This document shows positions 1-9,212 of a stretch of 64,000 bases of DNA, one piece after another (the first letter of the stretch is position 1; each line of letters opens with the position of its first letter). The stretch is from Cognatilysobacter tabacisoli. Lineage in GTDB: Bacteria > Pseudomonadota > Gammaproteobacteria > Xanthomonadales > Xanthomonadaceae. Under the pieces are notes generated by a model, which was not told the DNA's origin, did no database searches, and worked only from the letters and a program-made list of their open reading frames with translations. The DNA lies in contig NZ_KZ987400.1 in the NCBI RefSeq assembly GCF_003586305.1, positions 282,635 to 346,634 of the forward strand. The letters run 5' to 3'. A program made the translations under genes and the position numbers.

Positions 1-63
1 GCGACGAAAGCGACGAAAGCGACGAAAGCGACGAAAGCGACGAAAGCGACGAAAGCGACGAAA
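1..63 (+). repeat. 9-bp in-frame tandem repeat (gcgacgaaa) x7 in the LigD linker
   Basis: Seven perfect copies of gcgacgaaa encode (ATK)7, a basic linker before the polymerase domain. The array runs off the left edge, so the true copy number may be higher. The copies are identical at DNA level, which suggests recent slippage. Confidence 0.95.
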
Positions 64-948
64 AGCCGCGTTGCGAAATCCGCGCCGGGGGTCGCATTCG
101 AGATCAGCAGCCCCGAGCGCATCGTCTACCCGGACGCCAAGCTGACCAAGGCCGACGTCGCCGCGTATTACGCCGCCGTCGCGCCGTGGCTGCTGCCCGA
201 GCTGGCCGATCGCCCGCTGTCGCTGCTGCGCTGTCCGGACGGCACCGCCGGCACGTGCTTCTTCCAGAAGCACCACGCGCCGGCGTTCGGCCCGGCCGTG
301 CACGCGATCCCGCTGCGCGAGTCCGACGGCGAGGACGACTACCTGTACGTGCGCGACGTCGACGGCGTGCTCGCGCTGGTGCAGATGAACGCGATCGAGT
401 TCCACCCGTGGGGCGCGCGCGTCGACCGGCCCGAGCAGCCCGACCGGCTGGTGTTCGACCTCGACCCCGACGAAGGCATCGCGTGGCGCGACATCCAGGC
501 CGCCGCGCGCGACGTGCGCGACCGCCTCGCCGAGATCGGCCTGCGCAGCTGGGTGCGGCTGTCCGGCGGCAAGGGGCTGCACGTGGTGGTGCCGATCCGG
601 TGCGGGCCGACGTGGGCGCAGGCCAAGGCGTTCTGCGAGGCGTTCGCCGACGCGATGGTCGCGCAGGCGCCGCTGACCTACGTCGCGACCGCGTCGAAGG
701 CGCGGCGCAAGGGCCGGATCTTCATCGACTGGCTGCGCAACGCGCGCGGCGCGACCAGCGTCGCCAACTGGTCGCTGCGCGCGCGCCCGGGCGCGCCGGT
801 GGTGATGCCGCTGCGCTGGGAGGAGCTGGCGCGCACGCGCAGCGCCGCCGACTACGATCTGAAGAAGGCGCTGCGCCGCGCCGCGACGCTGGCGCAGGAC
901 CCGTGGCACGACCTCGCCGCGACCCGGCAGGCGCTGCCGCGCGGGTGA
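1..948 (+). CDS. ligD: LigD-type DNA ligase/polymerase (NHEJ), C-terminal polymerase domain, 5' end cut by window
   Basis: The reading frame is open from base 1 and ends at TGA 946-948, so only the last 315 codons are present. It starts with seven Ala-Thr-Lys repeats, then a short basic linker, then an AEP-type primase/polymerase domain. The metal-binding DLD of 'VFDLDPDEG', the 'SGGKGLHVVVP' signature and the third acidic position in 'FIDWLRNARG' are all intact. In bacterial LigD this domain adds ribonucleotides and fills gaps during Ku-dependent end joining. The ligase and phosphoesterase domains expected upstream, and ku, lie outside the window. An internal ATG at 298 is unlikely to be used because it would cut the domain. 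Family assignment is firm; the full domain order is inferred. Confidence 0.9.
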   Translation, partial: ATKATKATKATKATKATKATKSRVAKSAPGVAFEISSPERIVYPDAKLTKADVAAYYAAVAPWLLPELADRPLSLLRCPDGTAGTCFFQKHHAPAFGPAVHAIPLRESDGEDDYLYVRDVDGVLALVQMNAIEFHPWGARVDRPEQPDRLVFDLDPDEGIAWRDIQAAARDVRDRLAEIGLRSWVRLSGGKGLHVVVPIRCGPTWAQAKAFCEAFADAMVAQAPLTYVATASKARRKGRIFIDWLRNARGATSVANWSLRARPGAPVVMPLRWEELARTRSAADYDLKKALRRAATLAQDPWHDLAATRQALPRG

Positions 949-996
949 GTTACGTGGGCGCGGGGGGCCTGAGCGTGAAGGGCGTGGCCCGCGCGC

Positions 997-2214
997 TCAG
1001 GGCGCGCGCTGGGCGGTGCGCGTGGCCGCCGGCGCGGCCGCGTCCCACAGCCGCTCGCGCTCGATCGTCGTCGCCAGCGCCGCGGTGTAGCGTCGCGCGT
1101 CGCGCGCCGACAGGTGCGACCACTCCGGCAGCTCGAGCCCCCGCATCGACGGGTGGTCCTCGAAGTGCACGCCAGGCAGGCCGCTGCGCGCCAGCAGCAG
1201 GTCCCAGGTCTCCGCGCGCGGCAGGTGCTGCTGCTCGTAGGCGTAGTAGCGTCCGTCGCTCGGCGGGCGCACGAACACCACGCGCACGCCGCGCGCGCGC
1301 AGCGCGTCGACGGCCTTGAGGGTGCGCGCGATCTGCGCGTCGATCGCGGCGCGCTTGAGCGCCGGCGTGTGCATGCCCGGCAGCGGTCCGCCGAAGTCCT
1401 CGGCCCAGATGTCCTGCACCAGCGTGCGGTAGGCGGCGTCGAACTCGACCCGCGGCCAGATGTGGGTGTTGCGATCCGGGCCCAGGACCATCAGCTTGCG
1501 CACGCGCGTGCGCGGCGGCAGCCCGTCGCGCGCCGGCCACGCCTGCCGGCGCAGCACCGTCGGCAGGGCGAAGTCGGGGTCGTAGAACGCCAGCCGCGTT
1601 TCGAGCAGGTGCTTGCTGAGCCAGTGCCCGATGCGCTGCGCCGGCCCGCGGTCGTGGTAGTGCTTCACCGCGTCGCCGCGGTACGCGTAGCCGCTGAAGA
1701 ACAGGTCCGGGGTCACGTCGACCAGCACCCGCCCGGTGAAATCGGGGTCGGCGGCGAGGTCCTCGAGCACCGGCAGCGGCGAGGTGCCCTCGAGCGCCAG
1801 TTGGATCGGCCGCTCGCCGGTGACCTGCTCCCACACCGGCAGCTGCACGTCGAACAGCACGCGCGAGGTGCCGACCAGCACCGTCGCGTCGCCTTCGCCG
1901 GCGTTGATCCGCGCGCGCTGCTCGGCCCACGCGCCGGCGCTGTTGCGGTAGCCCGGCGTCGCGTCCCAGGTCCGCCAGTACGCCTCCCAGCCGGCCAGCA
2001 GCACGGCGGCGCCGAGCATCGCGAGGACGAAGATGCGCCGCCACGGTTGCGCCGGCACGTCGCGCTCCGGCACCGGCTGGGCCACGCCGGGCCGGTCCGA
2101 CGCGGTCAGGCGGACGAAGCCGGGGCGCTCGAAGCGGTCGGCGTCGGCCGCGGCGTCGAACGTCGCGGCGCCGTCGGTCGCGGCGGCGTCAGAACTGGAA
2201 GTAGATGAACGCAT
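997..2214 (-). CDS. Membrane-anchored SGNH-hydrolase-like partner of the MBOAT acyltransferase
   Basis: The protein has 405 residues: a cytoplasmic N-terminus of about 60 residues, one membrane helix ('IFVLAMLGAAVLLAGW') and a large periplasmic domain. 'VLVGTSRVLFDVQLP' resembles the GxS nucleophile block of SGNH/AlgX-like proteins, and 'PEWSHLSARDARRYT' resembles the C-terminal His block. Its start overlaps the 3' end of the MBOAT gene by 26 bp (2189-2214), so the two are almost certainly translated together. In the alginate AlgI/AlgJ/AlgX and Dlt-like systems such a pair moves acyl groups across the inner membrane onto a polysaccharide. The acceptor here is unknown, since no polysaccharide synthesis genes are visible nearby. 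Catalytic residues are inferred from motif shape only. Confidence 0.7.
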   Translation of the reverse strand: MRSSTSSSDAAATDGAATFDAAADADRFERPGFVRLTASDRPGVAQPVPERDVPAQPWRRIFVLAMLGAAVLLAGWEAYWRTWDATPGYRNSAGAWAEQRARINAGEGDATVLVGTSRVLFDVQLPVWEQVTGERPIQLALEGTSPLPVLEDLAADPDFTGRVLVDVTPDLFFSGYAYRGDAVKHYHDRGPAQRIGHWLSKHLLETRLAFYDPDFALPTVLRRQAWPARDGLPPRTRVRKLMVLGPDRNTHIWPRVEFDAAYRTLVQDIWAEDFGGPLPGMHTPALKRAAIDAQIARTLKAVDALRARGVRVVFVRPPSDGRYYAYEQQHLPRAETWDLLLARSGLPGVHFEDHPSMRGLELPEWSHLSARDARRYTAALATTIERERLWDAAAPAATRTAQRAP

Positions 2215-3610
2215 TGCCCGACCCCTGGGTGACGACCACCGCGAACAGCATCAGCGCCCACGCGCCCGACAGCACCGCCGGGCGCCGCCCGGCGATGAAC
2301 GATTCCAGCGTGCGCGTGCGCATCAGCCAGTGCGCGCCGACGATCCCGGCGACGATCGCCAGCGCCGGCACCAGCTCCGACGTCGGCAGGATCGGCGCGG
2401 CGCCCGCGTTCAACCCGGCCATGCCGCGCAGCAGCGACCACGCCTCGCCGAAGCTGTCGGCGCGGAAGAACACCCACGTGACGTTGACCAGCGCGTAGGT
2501 CAGCAGCGCCAGTGCGAACAGTGCGAGCGGGCCCGGCCGGTACCCGGCGAAGCGCGCGCGCAGCACCCGCTCGGCCGCCAGGTACAGCCCGTGCAGCCCG
2601 CCCCACGCGACGAACGTCCAGCTGGCCCCGTGCCACAGGCCGCCGAGCAGCATCGTCGCCATCAGCGCGAAGTACGTGCGCGCCGGGCCGTGGCGATTGC
2701 CGCCGAGCGGGATGTACAGGTAGTCGCGCAGCCACGCCGACAGGGTGATGTGCCAGCGCCGCCAGAAGTCCGAGAAGCCGATTGCCGCGTACGGGAAGCG
2801 GAAGTTGTCCGGCATCGCGAAGCCCAGGCACATCGCCGCGCCGATCGCGGTGGTCGAGTAGCCGGCGAAGTCGCAGAAGATCTGCCCGCTGAAGGCCAGC
2901 GTGCCGGTCCACGCGTCGAGCGCGCCGGCGACCGTGCCGGGCCGCGCGTCGAACACCGACTCGGCCGCCGGTGCGAGGAAGCCGTCGGCCAGCACGACCT
3001 TCTGGAACAGGCCGAGCGTCATCAGCGCCAGCCCGAAGCGCAGCTGGTCGGGCGTCGCGCGGCGCTCGTGCGCGAACTGCGGCACCAGCTCGGTCGGCCG
3101 CATGATCGGCCCGGCGACCAGGTGCGGGAAGAACGTCACGAACAGCGCGTAGTCCAGGAAGTTGTCGGCCGGCTTGGCCCGCCGCAGGTAGATGTCGAGC
3201 GTGTAGCTGAGCGTGGCGAAGGTGTAGAACGAGATGCCGACCGGCAGCACGATGTCGAGCGCCGGCGGCGCGTAGGCGACGCCGGCCGACGCCATCAGCG
3301 CGCTGAAGTTCTCCATCAGGAAGCCGCCGTACTTGAAGTACCCGAGCATCCCGAGGTTGACCACCACCGAGAGCAGCATCCACGCGCGCCGCGCGGCGTG
3401 GCCCTGGGCGTGGACCAGCTTCTTCGCCGCCCACCAGTCGACCACCGTCGACACCCACAGCAGGATCACGAACGGCGGGTTCCACGCCGCGTAGAACAGG
3501 TAGCTGGCGACCAGCAGGTTGACCTTCTTTGTGGTCCAGCGCAGCGGCATCGCGTGCAGCGCGAGCACCAGCGCGAAGAACACGACGAACGTGAGCGAGT
3601 TGAAGACCAT
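2189..3610 (-). CDS. MBOAT family O-acyltransferase (AlgI-like)
   Basis: A 473-residue polytopic inner-membrane protein with about ten hydrophobic segments. It carries the family signatures 'FWRRWHITLSAWLRDYLYIPLG' (around residues 282-303) and 'LWHGASWTFVAWGGLHGLYL'. The latter holds both expected histidines, H327 and H340. AlgI-type MBOATs move an acyl group, usually acetyl, from the cytosol to the periplasmic side for transfer to an extracellular polymer. The next gene, overlapping by 26 bp, encodes the likely periplasmic partner. The two genes form an isolated two-gene unit: a strong terminator of the upstream minus-strand gene lies about 100 bp before the start. The substrate cannot be told from sequence. 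Confidence 0.9.
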   Translation of the reverse strand: MVFNSLTFVVFFALVLALHAMPLRWTTKKVNLLVASYLFYAAWNPPFVILLWVSTVVDWWAAKKLVHAQGHAARRAWMLLSVVVNLGMLGYFKYGGFLMENFSALMASAGVAYAPPALDIVLPVGISFYTFATLSYTLDIYLRRAKPADNFLDYALFVTFFPHLVAGPIMRPTELVPQFAHERRATPDQLRFGLALMTLGLFQKVVLADGFLAPAAESVFDARPGTVAGALDAWTGTLAFSGQIFCDFAGYSTTAIGAAMCLGFAMPDNFRFPYAAIGFSDFWRRWHITLSAWLRDYLYIPLGGNRHGPARTYFALMATMLLGGLWHGASWTFVAWGGLHGLYLAAERVLRARFAGYRPGPLALFALALLTYALVNVTWVFFRADSFGEAWSLLRGMAGLNAGAAPILPTSELVPALAIVAGIVGAHWLMRTRTLESFIAGRRPAVLSGAWALMLFAVVVTQGSGNAFIYFQF

Positions 3611-3712
3611 CGGCGAGCCCCGGCGCGGCCGCGGTGCCGCTCACCGGGCCAACGCGCCGCGCCCCGGCCTGCGGCCATCGCGCGGTCCCCGCGATGGGGG
3701 ATGGCGCCGCAT

Positions 3713-3744
3713 GGAAAAGGGCCGGCGCTTGCGCGCCGGCCCTT
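3713..3744 (-). terminator. Rho-independent terminator after the indolepyruvate oxidoreductase gene
   Basis: A perfect 12-bp stem (3717-3728 with 3733-3744, core gggccggcgc) closes a 4-nt loop. On the minus strand it runs into TTTTCC. It sits about 30 bp past the stop at 3773. Confidence 0.9.
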
Positions 3745-3772
3745 GGGTCACGCCGCGACGCGGTCGGCGCGG

Positions 3773-6700
3773 TCAGGCGACCTGCACGATCCGCAGCGGG
3801 TTGTTCCACTGCGCCAGCAGCTCGGCCTCGCGGGCCTTGGCCTGGTGCAGGTGCGCTTCCTTGACGTGGCCGTAGCCGCGGATGTGCTCCGGGATCGACG
3901 CGATCTCGGCGGCCAGGCCGACGTTGCCGCGGTCGAGCGTGGCCAGCAGGCCGTCGATCGTGGCCACGTAGTCCTCGATCAGCTGGCGCTCGCCGCGGCG
4001 CTCCTCGGTGTAGCCGAACACGTCCAGCCGCGTGCCGCGCAGGCGGCGGAACTTCGCCAGCCACTTGAACGCGGTCAGCACCCACGGGCCGTACTCGGCC
4101 TTCATCAGCTGGCCGTTGGCGTCCTTCTTCGCCAGCAGTGGCGGGGCCAGGTGGAACTTGAGCTTGTAGTCGCCGTCGAACTGCTGCTGCAGCCGGCGCT
4201 GGAACTCGCCGCTGGTGTACAGGCGCGCGACCTCGTACTCGTCCTTGTACGCCATCAGCTTGAACGCGTAGCGCGCGACCGCCTCGGTCAGGTCGGTGCT
4301 GCCCGGCGCCTTCGACTGCTCGGCGTCGCGCACGCGGGTGACGAAGCTGGCGTAGCGGTTGGCGTAGGCGGCGTCCTGGTAGTCGGTCAGGAACGCGATG
4401 CGGCGGCTGATCAGCTCGTCGAGCGAGCGCGACAGGCGCGCGTCGTCGAGTGGCAGGAACGCGACGGTGTCGGCGTCGGTCTGCGCGCTGCCGAGCGAGT
4501 TCGGCAGGTGGCGCAGGTCGTCGGCCTCGCGGGTCGGGCGCGGCGCGGACGTCGCGCCCCACTCGTTGCCCTCCCACGCGCCGGCCTTGAGCATCGGCAG
4601 CGCGTGCGGGGTGGCCTCGGCCGCGGTGGGGACGTTGCGCACCAGCCCGGCGGCCTGGGCGACGGCCTGCGGATCGACCACCGCCAGGCGGCCCCACGCG
4701 AACGCGGTCTTGTTCATCTCGACGGCGGCGCCGTTGAGCTCGACCGCGCGCAGGATCGACCCCAGCGACAGCGGCACCAGGCCCTTCTGCCACGCGTAGC
4801 CGAGGATGAACAGGTTGGTCGCGATCGCGTCGCCCATCAGCGCGGTGGCCAGCTGGGTCGCGTCGACCGGGTGCAGCCCCGAGCCGCCGAGCGCGGTGGT
4901 GATCGCCGCGACGATGTCGGTCGCCGGGAACTGCATGTCCGGGCGCGTGGTGAAGGTGCCGGGCATCGCCTCGTAGGTGTTCAGCACCACGTTGGCGCGG
5001 CCGGCGCGGATCTTCGACAGCACCCAGTAGTCGTTGACGACGACCATGTCGCAGCCGAGCACGAGGTCGGCCTCGCCGGCGGCGATGCGCACGGCGTGGA
5101 TGTCGGCCGGGGTCGGCGCGATGCGGATGTGGGTCGTGACCGCGCCGCCCTTCTGCGCCAGGCCGGTCTGGTCGAGCACGGTCGCGCCCTTGCCCTCCAG
5201 GTGCCCGGCCATGCCGAGCAGCGCGCCGATGGTGACCACGCCGGTGCCGCCGACGCCGGTCAGCAGGATGTTCCACGGCTGCGACAGGTCGGTGGCGAAC
5301 GTCGGCAGCGGCAGGTCGGCGAGCTTGTCCTTTGCCGACGAGCCCTTCTGCTTGCGCAGGTGGCCGCCCTCGACCGAGACGAAGCTCGGGCAGAAGCCAT
5401 TGACGCAGCTGTAGTCCTTGTTGCAGTTGCTCTGGTCGATGTCGCGCTTGCGGCCGAACTCGGTTTCCTTCGGCAGCACCGACACGCAGAACGACTTCTT
5501 GCCGCAGTCGCCGCAGCCTTCGCAGACCAGCGAGTTGACCACGATGCGCTTCTGCGGGTCCGGCATCTTGCCGCGCTTGCGGCGGCGGCGCTTCTCGGTC
5601 GCGCAGGTCTGGTCGTAGATCAGCACCGAGGTGCCCTTGACCTCGCGCAGGCGCTTCTGCACCGCGTCGAGCTCCTTGCGGTCGTAGAACTCCACGTCGG
5701 ACGGGAACAGGTCGCGCCGGCTCCACTTGGCGATGTCGTCGGACACCACGACGATCGCGTACACGCCTTCACTGCGCACCTGGTGGGCGATCTGCGGCAC
5801 CGTCAGCGTGCCGTCGACCGGCTGGCCGCCGGTCATCGCGACCGCGTCGTTGTAGAGGATCTTGTAGGTGATGTTGACGCCGGCGGCGACCGACTGGCGG
5901 ATCGCCAGCGAGCCGCTGTGGAAGTAGGTGCCGTCGCCGAGGTTCTGGAACACGTGCGGGGTGTCGGTGAACGACGCCTGCCCGGCCCACGTGACGCCTT
6001 CGCCGCCCATGTGCGTGAACGTATCGGTGCTGCGGTCCATCCACGTGACCATATAGTGGCAGCCGATGCCGCCGAGCGCGCGGCTGCCCTCGGGCACCAC
6101 GGTCGAGGTGTTGTGCGGGCAGCCCGAGCAGTAGTGCGGCACGCGCGGGAACTGCGCGCGCGGCAGCGCCAGCTCGGATTCCTTCTCGGCCATCCAGCGC
6201 AGCACGTCGTTGATCCTGTCCGACGCGCTGCCCTCGACCAGCTGCAGGCGCTGGATGCGCCGGCCGATCACGCCGGCGATCGTCGCCGGGGTCAGCTCGC
6301 CGGTGCTCGGCAGGATCCACTCGCCGGCCTCGTCGTACTTGCCGACGATGCTCGGGCGCTGGCCCGGCCAGTTGTACATGTACTCCTTCATCTGCCGCTC
6401 GATGAAGGCGCGCTTCTCCTCGACGACGACGATGTCCTCGAGGCCTTCGGCGAACGCGCGGATGCCGACCGGCTCCAGCGGCCAGGTCATGCCGACCTTG
6501 TACACGCGGATTCCGAGGTCGCTGCACGCCTGCGCGTCGAGGCCGAGGTACTCCAGCGCCTGCAGCACGTCGAGGTAGCTCTTGCCGGTGGTGACGATGC
6601 CCAGCCGCGCGCGCGGCGAATCGAGGACCAGCCGGTCGATGCGGTTGGCGCGCGCGAACGCCTGCGCGGCCTTGACCGCGTAGCGGTGCAGGCGCATCTC

Positions 6701-7501
6701 CTGGTCCATCGGCGGGTCCGGCCAGCGGATGTTGAGGCCGCCGGCGGGCATCTCGAACGCGTCGTCGCCGGGCAGCACGATCTGCTGCGCCATCGGGTTG
6801 ACGTCGACCGACGCCGACGACTCGACCGTCTCGGCGATCGTCTTGAAGCCGACCCAGCGGCCGGTGTAGCGCGACATCGCCCAGCCGACCAGGCCCATGT
6901 CGAGGATGTCCTGCACGCCGGCCGGGTTCAGCACCGGCATCATCGCGCTGACGAACTCGTCCTCGCTGCCGTGCGGCAGGGTCGAGCTGCGGCAGGCGTG
7001 GTCGTCGGCGGCCAGCGCCAGCACGCCGCCGTAGCGGCCGGTGCCGGCGGCGTTGGCGTGCTTGAACACGTCGCCGCAGCGGTCAACGCCCGGGCCCTTG
7101 CCGTACCACATGCCGTACACGCCATCGACCTTGGCGCCCGGGAACAGGTTGGTCTGCTGGGTGCCCCACACCATCGTCGCGCCGAGGTCCTCGTTGAGGC
7201 CCGGGGTGAACTTCACGCCGGCCGCCTCGAGGTGCTTGCTCGCGCGCCACAGCTCCAGGTCGAAGCCGCCGAGCGGGCTGCCGCGGTAGCCGGAGATGAA
7301 GCCGCCGGTGTTCAGGCCGGCCGCCTGGTCGCGCAGCCGCTGCATCAGCGGCAGCCGCACCAGCGCCTGCACGCCCGACAGGTAGATGCGGCCGTCGGTG
7401 CGCGTGTACTTGTGCTCGAGCGTGTAGTCGACGTCGAGCACCGAGTTGGTGAGCGCGGTGTTGGCCGAGGACGGCGAGCTGAGTTCGGCGGTGCTGGTCA
7501 T
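3773..7501 (-). CDS. Single-chain indolepyruvate ferredoxin oxidoreductase-type 2-oxoacid oxidoreductase
   Basis: A 1242-residue fusion of the two halves of indolepyruvate:ferredoxin oxidoreductase. The N-terminal part has pyrimidine/TPP domains ('YRGSPLGGFD', 'GCPHNTSTV'). The middle has a ferredoxin-like cysteine cluster ('CEGCGDCGKKSFC' followed by more Cys). The C-terminal gamma-type Rossmann domain starts near 'LLTGVGGTGVVTIGALLG'. Such enzymes oxidatively decarboxylate aryl-pyruvates from aromatic amino acid transamination, making acyl-CoA and reduced ferredoxin. The ATG at 7501 is chosen over a start at 7603: GGAG lies 9 nt upstream, and an extended -10 at 7613-7621 would leave almost no leader for 7603. 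It is monocistronic, bounded by that promoter and a terminator. No ferredoxin or transaminase gene is adjacent, so the exact substrate is open. Confidence 0.88.
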   Translation of the reverse strand: MTSTAELSSPSSANTALTNSVLDVDYTLEHKYTRTDGRIYLSGVQALVRLPLMQRLRDQAAGLNTGGFISGYRGSPLGGFDLELWRASKHLEAAGVKFTPGLNEDLGATMVWGTQQTNLFPGAKVDGVYGMWYGKGPGVDRCGDVFKHANAAGTGRYGGVLALAADDHACRSSTLPHGSEDEFVSAMMPVLNPAGVQDILDMGLVGWAMSRYTGRWVGFKTIAETVESSASVDVNPMAQQIVLPGDDAFEMPAGGLNIRWPDPPMDQEMRLHRYAVKAAQAFARANRIDRLVLDSPRARLGIVTTGKSYLDVLQALEYLGLDAQACSDLGIRVYKVGMTWPLEPVGIRAFAEGLEDIVVVEEKRAFIERQMKEYMYNWPGQRPSIVGKYDEAGEWILPSTGELTPATIAGVIGRRIQRLQLVEGSASDRINDVLRWMAEKESELALPRAQFPRVPHYCSGCPHNTSTVVPEGSRALGGIGCHYMVTWMDRSTDTFTHMGGEGVTWAGQASFTDTPHVFQNLGDGTYFHSGSLAIRQSVAAGVNITYKILYNDAVAMTGGQPVDGTLTVPQIAHQVRSEGVYAIVVVSDDIAKWSRRDLFPSDVEFYDRKELDAVQKRLREVKGTSVLIYDQTCATEKRRRRKRGKMPDPQKRIVVNSLVCEGCGDCGKKSFCVSVLPKETEFGRKRDIDQSNCNKDYSCVNGFCPSFVSVEGGHLRKQKGSSAKDKLADLPLPTFATDLSQPWNILLTGVGGTGVVTIGALLGMAGHLEGKGATVLDQTGLAQKGGAVTTHIRIAPTPADIHAVRIAAGEADLVLGCDMVVVNDYWVLSKIRAGRANVVLNTYEAMPGTFTTRPDMQFPATDIVAAITTALGGSGLHPVDATQLATALMGDAIATNLFILGYAWQKGLVPLSLGSILRAVELNGAAVEMNKTAFAWGRLAVVDPQAVAQAAGLVRNVPTAAEATPHALPMLKAGAWEGNEWGATSAPRPTREADDLRHLPNSLGSAQTDADTVAFLPLDDARLSRSLDELISRRIAFLTDYQDAAYANRYASFVTRVRDAEQSKAPGSTDLTEAVARYAFKLMAYKDEYEVARLYTSGEFQRRLQQQFDGDYKLKFHLAPPLLAKKDANGQLMKAEYGPWVLTAFKWLAKFRRLRGTRLDVFGYTEERRGERQLIEDYVATIDGLLATLDRGNVGLAAEIASIPEHIRGYGHVKEAHLHQAKAREAELLAQWNNPLRIVQVA

Positions 7502-7612
7502 GCGGGGCTCCGGCGCGGCGGGGGCCGCGTGGCTGACGACGGGACGCCCGGCGCCGTGCCGCACGACCGCGCCCGGGGCGCGCCGCGGCAAAGTGCCGAG
7601 CAAAGACTCGGA

Positions 7613-7621
7613 ATTGTACCA
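7613..7621 (-). promoter_or_regulatory. Extended -10 (TGG-TACAAT) upstream of the indolepyruvate oxidoreductase gene
   Basis: The minus strand reads TGGTACAAT, a TGn extended -10 with 5 of 6 matches to TATAAT. It predicts transcription from about 7606 and a leader of about 105 nt to the ATG at 7501. No good -35 is visible. Confidence 0.5.
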
Positions 7622-7706
7622 AGCGCCGGCTCCGGGGCCCTTGGGCCGGCTGCCGGGCCGCCGCCGGGGCGGGCCGGCGGCGCCGCGATTGGCCGCCGGC
7701 GCTTGC

Positions 7707-7712
7707 TATCGT
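7707..7712 (+). promoter_or_regulatory. Candidate -10 for zwf-pgl (GC-TATCGT)
   Basis: TATCGT preceded by GC and followed by CGG, 28 nt before the zwf ATG. It fits the GCTAnnnT motif that recurs across the window. No clear -35 is visible. Confidence 0.4.
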
Positions 7713-7739
7713 CGGCGTCCCCCTGCTCCCGGCCCGCCG

Positions 7740-9212
7740 ATGACCGCGCCGCACCTCGTCCCGCTGGCCCCGTTCGACCTGGTGATCTTCGGCGGCTCCG
7801 GCGACCTCGCCCTGCGCAAGCTGCTGCCGGCGCTGCTGCACCGCTACCTCGACGGGCAGATCGTCGACGGCACCCGGATCGTCGCGATCGCGCGCGACGC
7901 GCGCAGCGACGACGACTACCGCGCCCGCGTCCGCGACGCGCTCGCGCCGGTGGCCGCGCGCGACCCCGGCGGCGAGGCCAAGCTCGACGGCTTCCTCGCC
8001 CTGCTGCACTACCGGCGGCTGGACCTGGCGAGCGACGACGGCTGGCCGGCGTTCGCCGACGAGATTCGCGCCGAGCGCCGCGTCCGCGTGTTCTACCTCG
8101 CGGTCGCGCCGGACCTGTTCGCCGCCGCCGCGCAGCAGCTGCACGCGTGGGAGCTGGTCGACGCCGACACCCGCGTGGTCGTCGAGAAGCCGATCGGCCG
8201 CGACGGCGCCAGTGCGCAGCGGATCAACGACGCGCTCGGCGCGGTGTTCGCCGAGCGCCAGGTGTTCCGCATCGACCACTACCTCGGCAAGGAGACGGTG
8301 CAGAACCTGACCGCGCTGCGCTTCGGCAACGCGCTGTTCGAGCCGCTGTGGCGGGCCGAGCACATCGACCACGTGCAGATCACCGTCGCCGAGACGGTCG
8401 GCGTCGAGGGCCGCGCGCCGTACTACGACCGCTCCGGCGCGCTGCGCGACATGATCCAGAACCACCTGCTGCAGCTGCTGTGCCTGGTGGCGATGGAGCC
8501 GCCGACCTCGCTCGACGCCGACGCTATCCGCGACGAGAAGCTCAAGGTGCTGCGCGCGCTGCGCACGATCGACGCCGGCAACGTCGGCGCGCTGAGCGTG
8601 CGCGGGCAGTACCGCGCCGGCGTCGCCGACGGCCGCGCGGTGCCCGGCTACGCCGACGAACTCGGCCACGCGTCGGCCACGGAGACCTTCGTCGCGCTGA
8701 AGGCCGAGGTGCGCAGCTGGCGCTGGGCCGGCGTGCCGTTCTACCTGCGCACCGGCAAGCGCCTGCCGGCGCGCGTGTCGGAGATCGTGGTGACGTTCCG
8801 CGACGTGCCGCACTCGAACTTCGAAGGCATCAGCGCGCTGGCGCCGAACCGGCTGGTGCTGCGCCTGCAGCCGGACGAGAGCGTGACGCTGTGGCTGATG
8901 AACAAGGTGCCCGGCCCCGGCGGGCTGCGGCTGCGCCAGGTGCCGATGGACCTGAGCTTCGCCGAGGCGTTCGGCGGCCGCCAGGCCGACGCCTACGAGC
9001 GCCTGCTGATGGACGTCGTGCGCGGCAACGCGATGCTGTTCATGCGCCGCGACGAGGTCGACGCGGCGTGGGCGTGGATCGACCCGATCCGCGCCGCGTG
9101 GGAGGCCGCCGGCGACGCGCCGAAGTCCTACACCGCCGGCACCTGGGGGCCCAGCGCCGCGGTGGCGATGATCGAGCGCGACGGCCGCACCTGGCATGAC
9201 GATGCCGCCTGA
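7740..9212 (+). CDS. zwf: Glucose-6-phosphate 1-dehydrogenase
   Basis: A 490-residue cytosolic enzyme of normal family length that oxidises glucose 6-phosphate to 6-phosphogluconolactone and makes NADPH. It feeds the oxidative pentose phosphate and Entner-Doudoroff routes. The nucleotide-binding 'IFGGSGDLALRKL' lies at residues 16-28, the conserved 'EKPIG' near 149 and the active-site 'RIDHYLGKET' at about 177-186, all intact. The frame is open well upstream, but ATG 7740 is the start that puts the Rossmann motif at the usual distance. It overlaps pgl by 17 bp, so the first two steps of the pathway are made as a translationally linked pair. edd, eda and gnd are not adjacent. Confidence 0.97.
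   Translation: MTAPHLVPLAPFDLVIFGGSGDLALRKLLPALLHRYLDGQIVDGTRIVAIARDARSDDDYRARVRDALAPVAARDPGGEAKLDGFLALLHYRRLDLASDDGWPAFADEIRAERRVRVFYLAVAPDLFAAAAQQLHAWELVDADTRVVVEKPIGRDGASAQRINDALGAVFAERQVFRIDHYLGKETVQNLTALRFGNALFEPLWRAEHIDHVQITVAETVGVEGRAPYYDRSGALRDMIQNHLLQLLCLVAMEPPTSLDADAIRDEKLKVLRALRTIDAGNVGALSVRGQYRAGVADGRAVPGYADELGHASATETFVALKAEVRSWRWAGVPFYLRTGKRLPARVSEIVVTFRDVPHSNFEGISALAPNRLVLRLQPDESVTLWLMNKVPGPGGLRLRQVPMDLSFAEAFGGRQADAYERLLMDVVRGNAMLFMRRDEVDAAWAWIDPIRAAWEAAGDAPKSYTAGTWGPSAAVAMIERDGRTWHDDAA

Noticed and set aside
968-1001. Terminator between ligD and the SGNH-like gene
   Set aside because: The 8-bp stem has an 18-nt loop and no T-run, and it overlaps the SGNH-like stop codon.
7502-7603. 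Upstream start at 7603 for the indolepyruvate oxidoreductase
   Set aside because: It leaves no room for a ribosome site after the -10 at 7613 and adds a non-conserved basic stretch.
2033-9199. Very long plus-strand open frame (over 2300 codons) opposite the MBOAT and oxidoreductase genes
   Set aside because: Arg/Ala-rich, no domain, antisense to well-supported genes; a product of high third-position GC on the other strand.
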